In this document: piece by piece, positions 54,926 to 64,000 of the stretch
Numbering within the stretch: the stretch's first letter is position 1
How the letters are laid out: every line of letters begins with the position of its first letter
Assembly: GCA_014762645.1 (NCBI GenBank)
Contig: JABURP010000116.1
Location: forward strand, 40,530 to 104,529
Source: Crocinitomicaceae bacterium
Lineage (GTDB): Bacteria; Bacteroidota; Bacteroidia; Flavobacteriales_D; Crocinitomicaceae
Length of the DNA: 64,000 nt
Reading direction: 5' to 3'
Notes under the pieces: generated by a model
What the model was told of the DNA's origin: nothing
Seen by the model: the letters and a program-made list of their open reading frames with translations, nothing else
The model's database searches: none
Position numbers and translations under genes: made by a program

Positions 54926-57900
54926 TTAAATCGCCAACCTAAAAACCACTCTGGTGCCTTTGGGGTTGCCAGCGGCATCCTTCAGGTCAATAATCTCAAA
55001 TGGAACAAAATCAACTTCCTGATTCAGGTTTGCCAACCTCTCCTGTGTTACCTTGAGCGCTGTAGACTTGTGATAGTTTGCTTTTTGTGCTTTGATCTCA
55101 TCAACTTTTTTACGGCCACGTCCATTGTCTTCCACATAACATTCCAACAAGTGTTCATGCAGCAACTTAAATCCAACTTTAATCTGTCCCGGGTAGTCAA
55201 TATCCTTTAAACCGTGAATAATTGCATTTTCAACAAAAGGTTGGATCATAAGTGGTGGAAGAATATTTTCTGCAGGATCCACATTTTCATCAATTTCAAT
55301 AATTAACTCAACATCCAGATTGGAAGTTAGTTTTTCCAATTGCACATAATTTTCAAGAGTTTCTACTTCATCATCTACAGAAATGAACTTTTCTCTTGAA
55401 TTCTCCAACACCCTTCGCATCAATTTAGAGAATTTGGACAATGCGTACCGCGCTTTATCCGGATCGTTCAGGATGATTAAATTATGAATGGAGTTCAACA
55501 CATTAAATATGAAATGTGGGTTCATCTGTAAACGCAAGGCTTTTTGTTCCAGCTCAACCAGGTTTTTCTCCATTTCAAATTTTTCCCGAATTGCAATATT
55601 TTTCCGTCGTATTCTGAGGTAAACGAGTAAACCAATCACCAGCAATACAAAAGCAATTATGCTATAGTACATGGCTTTGAACCAAAACTTTTCATAATAC
55701 GGTTCATCAATTCTGAATCTAACCTCAACGGGTTTCATATCCCAATTATCATCAATTGATGCCTTGACCTGGAAAACATAGTTTCCAGGTGGTAAATTAC
55801 TGTAGGTTGCGTTGGTCAGTTTGGATGGGGGTGTCCATTCGGGATCAGCTCCAGAAAGCCTCCATCTGTATCGAATATTTTTAGCGTATGTATAGTGGAT
55901 GGCTTTAAATGAAAACCCAATATGGTTCATGTCGTAAGGCAACATCAGGTCTTTTACCATTTTACCGTCCTCAAAATATGCCGCATATTCCGTGTTCTCA
56001 ATTGACTCATAAAAAATACTAAAGTCGTTCAAGCTAAGTACAGGTGGTTTTCTTTGTTCATAGTTTACTTCACCTCCCTGATAGAGATAAAGACCATCAA
56101 CTGTTCCGAACCAAAGATTACCTTGTTTATCCAGATAGGACGCATTGATATTGGTTTCTACTCCCTCAAAACCTTCTTCAAAACCAAAATGCTCTATCCC
56201 GGAAATATTGTAAGCGGAATCCAGTTCAACACGATCTAGTCCTTTTTCCGTACCAACCCATAACTCATCTTCACTTTCATTGAGGACAAGCTGATAGATA
56301 TTATTGGAACTCAGTCCTTCGTTTACCGTTATCCAGGAGTTGGATGAAAGCGAATCGCCTTCGAGTGTGACTTCAAGAATTCCATTGTCCGTACTACCTA
56401 ACCACCTTTTATTATAGGTGCCGACACAATTTCTAAAAGAAGCGCTTTCATGGACATCAAAAACCATTATTCCACTGCGATAATATCCGAATGTACCATC
56501 TGGTGATGTAAACCATAGCTGCCCTTCAATAAAGTCGAGTGAATTGATTCTGGCCGGAAATAGCCGGTTACCTGGTCGTACAGATTTGAAGCGTTGATTT
56601 AGTGGGAATTCCCAGGTGCGATTCAATGACATCACTCCTCCACCACCGGTTCCTATATACATAGTTCCGGTGCGCGAGTCTTCTGCGAAGCACTTTATCC
56701 AATCCGAGGTCATCCCGGGAGTACTGGTTGAAATATAGGTATAGATAGTATCCTTGGCATCATATTGTGAGAAAATCCCTAAACCTTTACCTTCGGTTCC
56801 AATCCATATATCACCATTTTTATCTTCGTAAAGTGCCTTTACTTTTTCCGAATAAAAACCATACTCTTCATCAAATGTAATGGCGGATGTATCATTCAAA
56901 CGAACTACTCCTGTTGCCTCTGTTCCCACCCAAATATTATTATCCTTTGTGTTTAAAACTGTATAGACATAATTTGCATTCAGACCTGAGGAGGTATTGT
57001 ATTTAATAAACGGACTGTTTTGAAAGATAGAGACACCTCCGCCTGAGGTTCCAATCCAAATATTATCCCAATGATCCGCCTTAATACATCTCACATGATT
57101 ATTTGTGAGTCCATTTGACGTCTGGTAGTTTTTGAGTGTTTCCTCTTTTTGGGAATAAACATACGCCCCATTATTAAGAGTGCCAATCCACAGTTCGTCA
57201 TTACTGGCTGCATACAAAGTAAGAATGATCATCTCATTTAAAGCTGAAAAAGGGTTTTGTTTGAGAAGCCCATCCGAAGGACTGTATATTTCAACCCCAC
57301 CTCCATAGGTGCCAATTATCCAGTACTCCCCAAATTCTATAGCGCAGTTCACCTGATTTGCAGCTAAACCTTTGGCTTCTGTAATTTTTCTCATGGGGTC
57401 TTCAAAATGCAACAAGCCCTCATTAGTGCAGCACCACAATCCCTCAGACGACGTGAAGAAATTATAAATATTTACTGAAGTGATGGAAACGTTATCTGTG
57501 TATTTAACGAGTTTCCCTTTCTTAATATAGTACGGACCAATGTCAGTCGCGACATAGATTGCATCTTTATACTGAACGATATCGAGCACAACAGATGAAG
57601 GTTGATCCAATTCATAATTTCTTAAAAAACGGGCATTGAGATCAAATACTGAAAGCCCTCCTTTTTGTCCTACCCATACTTCATCACCAATCTGTTCAAG
57701 AGAAAAAACACGGTTAGAAAGAAGTGAATCGTTTTTAGTGAAATAGTTAAACTCGAATCCATCATACCGGCACAATCCTCCGCCTTGAGTTCCAATCCAG
57801 GCATGTTGTGTTGAATCGAATAGAATATCATAAGCTTGTGACTGTGGCAATCCTTGTTGAATGGAAAGTTCCTGGAAATTATATGCTTGTCCTTTGCAGA

Positions 57901-57952
57901 GAAAAGGAAAGCTTAATACAACTATTACCAGATATGGGTATACACGTATCAC
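54926..57952 (-). CDS. Propeller-type sensor histidine kinase (LytS-like)
   Basis: 1008 aa. A signal peptide (VIVVLSFPFLCKGQ) is followed by two-component-regulator beta-propeller repeats to about residue 640 (W-x-G-T-x-G-G-G-L type, e.g. AWIGTQGGGLCRYDG, IWIGTEGKGLGIF). Next are a Y_Y_Y domain (about 690-755: NIRYRWRLSGADPEWTPPSKLTNATYSNLPPGNYVFQVKA) and one transmembrane segment (about 765-787). The His_kinase domain has the phospho-acceptor His in MNPHFIFNVLNSIHNL (near 811), and the HATPase has VENAIIHGLKD and DNGRG. LytS/YehU type usually pairs with a LytTR response regulator; none is in the window. Sensing of a periplasmic ligand is likely. Confidence 0.93.
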   Translation of the reverse strand: MIRVYPYLVIVVLSFPFLCKGQAYNFQELSIQQGLPQSQAYDILFDSTQHAWIGTQGGGLCRYDGFEFNYFTKNDSLLSNRVFSLEQIGDEVWVGQKGGLSVFDLNARFLRNYELDQPSSVVLDIVQYKDAIYVATDIGPYYIKKGKLVKYTDNVSITSVNIYNFFTSSEGLWCCTNEGLLHFEDPMRKITEAKGLAANQVNCAIEFGEYWIIGTYGGGVEIYSPSDGLLKQNPFSALNEMIILTLYAASNDELWIGTLNNGAYVYSQKEETLKNYQTSNGLTNNHVRCIKADHWDNIWIGTSGGGVSIFQNSPFIKYNTSSGLNANYVYTVLNTKDNNIWVGTEATGVVRLNDTSAITFDEEYGFYSEKVKALYEDKNGDIWIGTEGKGLGIFSQYDAKDTIYTYISTSTPGMTSDWIKCFAEDSRTGTMYIGTGGGGVMSLNRTWEFPLNQRFKSVRPGNRLFPARINSLDFIEGQLWFTSPDGTFGYYRSGIMVFDVHESASFRNCVGTYNKRWLGSTDNGILEVTLEGDSLSSNSWITVNEGLSSNNIYQLVLNESEDELWVGTEKGLDRVELDSAYNISGIEHFGFEEGFEGVETNINASYLDKQGNLWFGTVDGLYLYQGGEVNYEQRKPPVLSLNDFSIFYESIENTEYAAYFEDGKMVKDLMLPYDMNHIGFSFKAIHYTYAKNIRYRWRLSGADPEWTPPSKLTNATYSNLPPGNYVFQVKASIDDNWDMKPVEVRFRIDEPYYEKFWFKAMYYSIIAFVLLVIGLLVYLRIRRKNIAIREKFEMEKNLVELEQKALRLQMNPHFIFNVLNSIHNLIILNDPDKARYALSKFSKLMRRVLENSREKFISVDDEVETLENYVQLEKLTSNLDVELIIEIDENVDPAENILPPLMIQPFVENAIIHGLKDIDYPGQIKVGFKLLHEHLLECYVEDNGRGRKKVDEIKAQKANYHKSTALKVTQERLANLNQEVDFVPFEIIDLKDAAGNPKGTRVVFRLAI

Positions 57953-58027
57953 GTTTTCTAAATTAGTGATACCAAATGAAAGTGCGTGACTGAATAGAGG
58001 TGGATTTATTATTTGAAGCTATCCAAA

Positions 58028-58522
58028 CTATATTTGATGTTTATCAACCTGGTGAATCAGAACCGTGCAATAAGCTTTAATTCCTTCGCCGTTCCCAATA
58101 TATCCCATCTTCTCACCTGTTGTAGCTTTGATGGATATACAATCTTCTTCAACTTCAAAAATCTCAGAAATGACCTGTTGCATTTTGGGGATGTACGGAC
58201 TTAGTTTTGGTGCTTCAAGCATTACAGTTGCATCCATGTTGCCTAGTTGATATCCGGCTGATCGTACAAGATCATAGCTCTTTTTAAGTAAAACCTTGCT
58301 GTCGATTCCTTTGTACTGATTATCTGTATCCGGAAAATGATATCCAATATCTCGCAGAGCGGCTGCTCCCAGAATTGCATCACAAATAGCGTGCAACAGG
58401 GCATCTGAATCTGAATGTCCGAGTGCACCAAATGGGCTTTCGATCTTAACACCACCAATCATCAGATCGCGACCTTCAACCAACTGGTGAACATCTACGC
58501 CAAAACCAACCCGAAAATTCAT
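58028..58522 (-). CDS. ispF: 2-C-methyl-D-erythritol 2,4-cyclodiphosphate synthase
   Basis: 164-aa MEP-pathway enzyme making isoprenoid precursors. FRVGFGVDVHQLVEGRDLMIGGVKI, the metal-ligand segment LGHSDSDALLHAICDAILGAA, DIGYHFPDTD, and the end CISIKATTGEKMGYIGNGEGIKAYCTVLI are complete. Lies 11 nt after porV on the same strand, so probably read through from it. Confidence 0.96.
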   Translation of the reverse strand: MNFRVGFGVDVHQLVEGRDLMIGGVKIESPFGALGHSDSDALLHAICDAILGAAALRDIGYHFPDTDNQYKGIDSKVLLKKSYDLVRSAGYQLGNMDATVMLEAPKLSPYIPKMQQVISEIFEVEEDCISIKATTGEKMGYIGNGEGIKAYCTVLIHQVDKHQI

Positions 58523-58533
58523 AGGATTTCTGA

Positions 58534-59781
58534 TTAATCGTCCACGCTTGGATTATCAGTAGCTTTTTTGTCTCCAAACTTAAACTTGAGTGAGAACCTC
58601 ACTGTATTAGCCAGCGGGTTATTTTGAGTCACTGATGCGAGATACGACACGTCTAATCCAAATACACCGAAGTAAATACCTGCTCCAAATGTCAGGTACC
58701 TTCTATTACCTTTTGAGTAATGCTCGTGAAAGTAACCGGTTCTTACCGCTAAAATAGAACTGTACCAATATTCCAATCCAACTCCGAAATTGATTTCTCT
58801 CATTTCCTCACCAAACCGACTGTTCTTTTTAATACTTGGATCACCATTTTCATCAAAAGAAACATCTCCAGGTGCATCATAAAAAGATTGAATCATTCCA
58901 GTTACCACACCAACTTCAGGATCTTTACCCGAAACCAGATTACCGTCTCCATCATAGACAGGAGGAGAAGGCACTAACAATTTATTAAAATCAACTGCTG
59001 TGGTCAATGAATTATACTTGTCAAACTCTACTTTAAATGCGGATCCCAATCGAAGATTAGTGGGTAAAAAGTCTCTTTCAGAGTCAACCGTATAGGCGAT
59101 TTTGTTACCAATGTTTGAGATTGTTGTTGCCAATGATAAAGTTGCATCTTTATCACCAACTCTTATGTCAGGGTTAAACCATGAATAAGATACATCCACT
59201 GCGCCGGCCACACCAGCTTTCGATCCAACATTACCGACATTTGTTCCACCCGTAAGATTAGAGTAAACAAATTTCCCGTTTATCCCAATTGCATTTCGTT
59301 CAGATAATCTGAATGCGTAAGCACCTGTCACTTCAAACTCATTTGGGTTGAAATCGCGGATCACATTACCGATATTATCTGTGAAGGTAATGTTACCAAG
59401 AGAAAAATATCTGATTGAACCACCGATTGCGTGTTGATCTCCGAGTTTGGTATACCCGGCAATATATGAGAGATGAATATCATCTACTAATTGTCTTAAC
59501 CACGGAGAGTATGAAGCAGAGAATTCTGCCTTCTCCTTAGAAAAAACTAATTTGGAGGTATTCCAATGAATGGAGTTCGCATCCGGTGATAGTCCAGCAC
59601 CGACATCTCCCATTGCTCCAGATCTGGAATCTGGCGTAATGATCAAAAATGGAACAGCAGTTGTAATTGTGTTTAGCTGTAAGTGCTTACCATTGGCTGT
59701 TGGGTCAGGATCATTAATATTTTGCCCAAATGCACTTATTCCTAAACAAAGTGCTGATATTATCCCGATTGATTTCTTCAT
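58534..59781 (-). CDS. porV: Type IX secretion outer-membrane protein PorV
   Basis: 415 aa. Signal peptide (IGIISALCLGISAFG), then a beta-barrel of the FadL-like type with NTITTAVPFLIITPDSRSGAMGDVGAGLSPDANSIHWNTSKLVF, the hallmark N-terminal segment of PorV/LptO. C-terminal LGRRYLTFGAGIYFGVFGLDVSYLASV-like strands (from KGNRRYLTFGAG). PorV carries cargo from the translocon to the PorU sortase at the cell surface. Lies 61 nt after porU and is followed by ispF. Confidence 0.94.
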   Translation of the reverse strand: MKKSIGIISALCLGISAFGQNINDPDPTANGKHLQLNTITTAVPFLIITPDSRSGAMGDVGAGLSPDANSIHWNTSKLVFSKEKAEFSASYSPWLRQLVDDIHLSYIAGYTKLGDQHAIGGSIRYFSLGNITFTDNIGNVIRDFNPNEFEVTGAYAFRLSERNAIGINGKFVYSNLTGGTNVGNVGSKAGVAGAVDVSYSWFNPDIRVGDKDATLSLATTISNIGNKIAYTVDSERDFLPTNLRLGSAFKVEFDKYNSLTTAVDFNKLLVPSPPVYDGDGNLVSGKDPEVGVVTGMIQSFYDAPGDVSFDENGDPSIKKNSRFGEEMREINFGVGLEYWYSSILAVRTGYFHEHYSKGNRRYLTFGAGIYFGVFGLDVSYLASVTQNNPLANTVRFSLKFKFGDKKATDNPSVDD

Positions 59782-59804
59782 TTTGGTATTCGAGTAAGAT
59801 TCTA

Positions 59805-59812
59805 CAAATATA
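59805..59812 (-). promoter_or_regulatory. Predicted -7 element in the porU-porV gap
   Basis: TATATTTG on the minus strand, 23 nt before the porV ATG, fits TAnnTTTG. No -33 TTG at the right spacing; porV may have its own promoter besides read-through from porU. Confidence 0.35.
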
Positions 59813-59842
59813 CGTAATACAGAACAGGTTATTGTATTGAAG

Positions 59843-62800
59843 CTATAAAATCACCAATTTTTCTAACTTTTCTGCCTTTTCTCCATCTGGTGTTTTAATT
59901 GTCAGACGGTACACATAAACTCCTCTGGCGAGCTTATCTCCATATTCATCACGACCATCCCAATTAATACCTTCGCTTCTATATGCAATTGTATTTACAT
60001 TATCCAATATGGTCTTCACAAGCTTACCAGAAACCGTAAAAATTTCTATTCTCACATCCAGAGATGTACAGCACTGGTTGTGTTCAAAATAAAAGTCGGT
60101 ATTCGTTGTAAATGGATTTGGATAGTTCAGTAAATGGGATATTCCCAGATCTTCTTCTTCTATCACTGTAAAATCAAGTACAGCTTCAGACGAGTTATTA
60201 TTGACATCCCAAACTTTAAAAGTAGCCGTGTGGTTTCCTGGACTAAGATCACTGAGTTTATAGGATACTTTCCCGCTTTGATAAGTATCCAAATCTGCTT
60301 CATAAAAATTGTTTAAAACGATAGGGTCAGCTGTATTTCCGTCGATCGTTAAAATAATATCATGCCCGATTCCGTTTCCAGTAGTATTAATTCCGTTCTC
60401 ATCCGAAACTTCTGCAATAAATAAAGGAGCTTCATCAGTTATTCCTCCATTTACAAAATTTGGATCATTCATATATAAAGTTATATCCGGCCCAGTATTA
60501 TCATTAATCCCATTCGGATCAACCCCTCCTACTACAATAGATGTGTCAAAACCATAGCTGTTCGAATTTTGGTTATTTGAATAATAGGAGATTTTTCCTT
60601 TACCAAAAGTATAATCAATGTCTTTTGGTACAACGAATGAAAATTTGAAATAGCCATTAGTAACGGTTGCTTTTCCTTTGTAGATAATATTGTTTTGGGT
60701 ATCAAACGGTAAAACGGGTGAAGTAGGGTCCTGTCCCAGTGTGTAACGCGTTTTCCTCTTATCGTACACCGTTGGGTAAACAATCCCGTTGTAATTAGGA
60801 ATAACAACTCCTGAAGAATTTCCAACGTGCCCTGCAACTGTAATTTTGGACAAGGCTTTTAATGTATCTGTTGCCATGGTCACCGCCACACTGTTAATGC
60901 TATCTGTAACAATACGTGGTTGTGGTTTACCCAATCGCAGGGCAGGATCACCTAATAACGTAAAATTTCTTTTGTTTTCTGATACTGAAGAAGTCAAGTT
61001 TTTTGTTCTTCTCATGATCTCGCCGAGAGAAAGTGGTAATCCGTTCTCTTCTTTAAACAGAGCAGTGTATAAGTTTCTAACCATTTCAGTGTTTAAAGAA
61101 ATATAAACTAATCTGGTTGTTGTCAAAAGACCAACTGCTCCACCATAAGGTGCGGTCAGTGTACGTTCTCCGGCAGAGACGCGATCAGGATCATCATATC
61201 TCGAGAACTCGCAAGTCGCAGAAATAAAGATCACCATATTATTGACATTGGACCAATTTTCAATCATACTCATGGTCACTGCACGTTCTAAAGTCAATCC
61301 TGTTTCACCACCATGCCCAACATAATTAAATACGAGTGCCCCGTTATTCATATTCTGATTGATCGCCTCTTCTACATCAGGATAACGTTGTCCGCCAGAC
61401 GTAACCACCTGTTGATAGGCATCCAGATAAATTTTGACAACATTTATTTCAGGATATAGCTTTTCAGTGCTATCACTTAACTCTTCACAGTCTTTCACGA
61501 ACTGACCTCCATTTTCATCATCCGCCATTAATACCAGCTTATTTCTCCAAGCTCCAAATGAACTGGAATACCCATTTTCATCACATTGTACACCTTGGGC
61601 ATTACTATACAGATATGATCCGAAGTTTACGTAATGTTCAATTTTGTCCACAACACTTTTAGCTTCTTCCAGATCTGTGACGGGTATTCTACCTACGCCA
61701 ATATCCATCATATCAGCTGCGGTCATAGCTTCACCATCATCAAGAATTCCAAAAAAGTCATCTGAAGTATAAGAATCGGCATAATCAACTGTGTTATCAT
61801 AATCCTGATTATTATAGGTTGGAATCATATAATTATTTCCTGCAAGTCTGTTCAAAGGATCATAAGTTCCATCTCCAAACAGACACAAGTTTTCCGGCAT
61901 CAGATTCGGGTCACCACCAGCACGGTCATAAAACATTTTCATTAACCATCTCACCGCAACTGGGTCGGACACACCGCCTGAAAACTCATTATATACCTGT
62001 TGAATATCAACAACATGCACCGTCTCTCCTAGTCCTTGATGTATCGCCGCCAAACGATCTGCCTGTTGTCTTAATGTGGCATGCGTAACAATCATAAAAT
62101 CACACTGCGGTAAGGCATGTAAATTTTGGTTCGAAACGGATCCAACATATAGTGGAGTATAGGCCTGTCCACTATTAAACACTGCGATTGATCTTAACGA
62201 ATCTGCATCCAGTGCAAAAGTGAAATTTGAACCCGACAAAGATCCAGGTACTGAAACCGCGTTTGAAGGATCTGTCACTTCCCAGATAAAAGAAGCAGAT
62301 GAGGCTCCTGAAACTGTATATTCTACAACATTACCAATTCCAATAGATAAAAGATCTCGTATTAAAAACTGTCCACTGCCAAGGTTGGCATTCCGTTTAT
62401 AATTGAACTGAAGAAAATCCAACCAGGCCTCACTCGCCGGACTGGTTCTGTCAAAAGTCATATTGATATTCAAAGTAGAAGATGACACATTAAAACTACT
62501 GGTGGATGTATTTCTCATGGCCTCATTGTAGGCACCACTGAACGGTGAACAACTAATGTTTTCTTGCTCTGTACCATTGATAGTAATAATAAAATTTCCA
62601 CTTCCACTTTGTACTTTAGAGGCAATGGATGAATGTAATTCAACAGGTGATGATGTATTTATTCCTGGAAGCGAAACAACAATGTCTTTACTCAGTTCGA
62701 TATCAAAATGTTCTCCAAACCAACGAATACCTGATTTAATGAGGTTTATTTCATTCTTCTCATGTAAAACAACATCATTAAAGGATGTTACTGTGTGCGT

Positions 62801-63676
62801 AACAGGATTTGCAGATACAGAACCTGTACCTACCCTCTTTGGGCTGTCAGCGGCATCTATGTGGATAAAGTAATAATTCAGTGAATCGACATGATTTTTA
62901 GCCACATTAATCTTCGTTGAAGCATACAATTCAATATCTGGTCCGGTGGCATAAAAGAGAATATAGTCCCCTGAATCAAATGATCCATCACCATCCCCTT
63001 GCACAAAAATTGCATTTTTCAGCAAATCATCTGGGCGATAAATACTATTATTCTCCGACATTTTAGGTACATGATTGCCATATATATTTATGTGATTAGG
63101 ATTTAGACCTGAGGTATTTACGCCAATTGAGGTAAGAAATGAATAATCAATCTTAAATACACCAGTTTTTGACACCCCTATTTTATACCAGGATCCTGAT
63201 GCTAACACTGAATTTGGTGCAAAATAAGTCGATCGGTCAAATCCTTGCGCAGAAGGTTGTGACGTAACCGTGATTTCAACTTCATCTACAAGTTTTGTTT
63301 GACCATTTATAAGAACAATTGGATAATAATATACCGACACAAAATTTTGAGAACGAGACTTTCCAAAATTCACCTGAATTTCAGGGTCATCTGTCAATTG
63401 ATTTTTATCAAAATGAGAAGGAATTGTTATATCCTTAAAACTAATGGAAGTAATCTCATAGGAAAAATCACGCTCCCCCCTACTTCGTAGCTCCTTTGTT
63501 TTGGAGGTATACACCTTTTGTTTGCGATCATCAAAATCACATGGAAAACACTTGCTTTCTGCATTTAACCAGGCAGTTGAAAAAGAAAATTCTTCTGTTT
63601 GAGCAAAGGTACCTGATACAGTCAGCAGAAATAATGCAAATACCAGTAATTTATAGACAGGAGAGTGGATTTTCAT
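59843..63676 (-). CDS. porU: Type IX secretion sortase PorU
   Basis: 1277-aa surface cysteine protease of the gingipain (C25) family that removes T9SS C-terminal domains and joins cargo to anionic LPS or releases it. Signal peptide (LLVFALFLLTVSGTFAQ). Catalytic residues visible: His788 in FNYVGHGGETG and Cys822 in ISATCEFSRYDDP. The domain between about 560 and 960 is the C25 catalytic part; beta-sandwich domains flank it. The C-terminus LLNYPNPFTTNTDFYFEH...GRDEYGDKLARGVYVYRLTIKT resembles a CTD-like beta domain, as in other PorU. porV follows after 61 nt. Divergent from a PorP/SprF-type gene. Confidence 0.94.
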   Translation of the reverse strand: MKIHSPVYKLLVFALFLLTVSGTFAQTEEFSFSTAWLNAESKCFPCDFDDRKQKVYTSKTKELRSRGERDFSYEITSISFKDITIPSHFDKNQLTDDPEIQVNFGKSRSQNFVSVYYYPIVLINGQTKLVDEVEITVTSQPSAQGFDRSTYFAPNSVLASGSWYKIGVSKTGVFKIDYSFLTSIGVNTSGLNPNHINIYGNHVPKMSENNSIYRPDDLLKNAIFVQGDGDGSFDSGDYILFYATGPDIELYASTKINVAKNHVDSLNYYFIHIDAADSPKRVGTGSVSANPVTHTVTSFNDVVLHEKNEINLIKSGIRWFGEHFDIELSKDIVVSLPGINTSSPVELHSSIASKVQSGSGNFIITINGTEQENISCSPFSGAYNEAMRNTSTSSFNVSSSTLNINMTFDRTSPASEAWLDFLQFNYKRNANLGSGQFLIRDLLSIGIGNVVEYTVSGASSASFIWEVTDPSNAVSVPGSLSGSNFTFALDADSLRSIAVFNSGQAYTPLYVGSVSNQNLHALPQCDFMIVTHATLRQQADRLAAIHQGLGETVHVVDIQQVYNEFSGGVSDPVAVRWLMKMFYDRAGGDPNLMPENLCLFGDGTYDPLNRLAGNNYMIPTYNNQDYDNTVDYADSYTSDDFFGILDDGEAMTAADMMDIGVGRIPVTDLEEAKSVVDKIEHYVNFGSYLYSNAQGVQCDENGYSSSFGAWRNKLVLMADDENGGQFVKDCEELSDSTEKLYPEINVVKIYLDAYQQVVTSGGQRYPDVEEAINQNMNNGALVFNYVGHGGETGLTLERAVTMSMIENWSNVNNMVIFISATCEFSRYDDPDRVSAGERTLTAPYGGAVGLLTTTRLVYISLNTEMVRNLYTALFKEENGLPLSLGEIMRRTKNLTSSVSENKRNFTLLGDPALRLGKPQPRIVTDSINSVAVTMATDTLKALSKITVAGHVGNSSGVVIPNYNGIVYPTVYDKRKTRYTLGQDPTSPVLPFDTQNNIIYKGKATVTNGYFKFSFVVPKDIDYTFGKGKISYYSNNQNSNSYGFDTSIVVGGVDPNGINDNTGPDITLYMNDPNFVNGGITDEAPLFIAEVSDENGINTTGNGIGHDIILTIDGNTADPIVLNNFYEADLDTYQSGKVSYKLSDLSPGNHTATFKVWDVNNNSSEAVLDFTVIEEEDLGISHLLNYPNPFTTNTDFYFEHNQCCTSLDVRIEIFTVSGKLVKTILDNVNTIAYRSEGINWDGRDEYGDKLARGVYVYRLTIKTPDGEKAEKLEKLVIL

Positions 63677-63822
63677 TTTAGGTATTAAGAGTTTCTTAAA
63701 TTTACTTTCAAAAACGCGCGAAATTATTTATTATTGCAAATCTTAGAAAAGAATTTAACAATATAAGTTGTAACCTTTTGTACGGCGTTAGCGTTAAATC
63801 CTTTCTAACAAGACGATTTTGA

Positions 63823-64000
63823 ATGAAAAAACATCTTAAAAATACGGGGTTAGCACTAATCCTGACGTTTTTACTTGGTGGCTCTGCATTTGGACAGGAT
63901 CCGGAGTTTACGCAGTTTTATGCGAACCCCATCTATTTGAACCCGGCTATGGCGGGAACACATGGATGTCCGCGTGTTTGTATAAATCACAGAAACCAAT
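63823..64000 (+). CDS. PorP/SprF-type T9SS outer-membrane protein (partial)
   Basis: Only the first 59 codons are in the window. Signal peptide (LALILTFLLGGSAFGQ), then DPEFTQFYANPIYLNPAMAGTHGCPRVCINHRNQ, the well-known N-terminal signature of PorP/SprF family proteins. These are beta-barrel partners of PorE, or of SprB-type adhesin secretion. Located divergently 146 nt from porU. Confidence 0.9.
   Translation, partial: MKKHLKNTGLALILTFLLGGSAFGQDPEFTQFYANPIYLNPAMAGTHGCPRVCINHRNQ

Overview
This is a chromosomal segment of a member of the Bacteroidota, most likely Flavobacteriia-type. Direct evidence: (i) type IX secretion system (T9SS) genes porU, porV and a PorP/SprF-type gene at 58.5-64 kb; (ii) five predicted secreted proteins ending in T9SS type A sorting domains; (iii) promoters of the Bacteroidota form TTG-N19/20-TAnnTTTG, with few Shine-Dalgarno sequences; (iv) the Bacteroidota order of ribosomal genes, with no tuf after fusA and no adk/map between secY and infA. 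Family or genus cannot be fixed from this window. No rRNA, tRNA, CRISPR array, insertion sequence or prophage was seen.

Layout. 1-3.4 kb: the end of a DUF4301 gene converges on a tight iron-uptake operon, feoA-feoB plus a 41-residue Cys-rich membrane peptide. 3.6-7 kb: a hypothetical gene, enolase, a four-helix-bundle (23S IVP type) gene with an in-frame stop, and carA. 7-34 kb: an accessory region with a membrane protein, T9SS cargo (8.2-12.7, 18.8-19.8 and 26.7-31.5 kb), a small heat-shock protein, a cluster for 5-oxoproline use (Nramp-like transporter, PxpA-PxpB fusion, PxpC), a universal stress protein, a methyltransferase operon, a peroxiredoxin-thioredoxin-DUF6952 redox operon, and small secreted or membrane proteins. 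34.3-52.1 kb: one uninterrupted minus-strand run of the str, S10, spc and alpha ribosomal clusters, rpsL to rplQ, 31 genes including fusA, secY, infA and rpoA. It has a strong promoter before rpsL and a strong terminator after rplQ. 52.6-58 kb: a UvrD/PcrA helicase converging on a large propeller-type sensor histidine kinase. 58-64 kb: ispF, porV and porU on the minus strand, and a divergent PorP/SprF gene cut by the window end.

How it fits together. The PorU sortase and PorV shuttle at the right end would process the type A sorting-domain proteins encoded in the accessory region. In many flavobacteria rplQ is followed directly by carA and eno (recalled, not checked here). In this window carA and eno are present on the same strand but about 27 kb away, so the accessory block looks like an insertion into, or rearrangement of, that conserved order.

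Points worth attention: the Nramp-like transporter lacks the usual metal-binding residues and is translationally coupled to a fused 5-oxoprolinase subunit; FeoB has a changed G4 motif; the four-helix-bundle gene looks like a recent nonsense mutant flanked by inverted purine-rich repeats; a membrane protein has a truncated relative; similar leader motifs precede rpsK, rpsD and rpoA.
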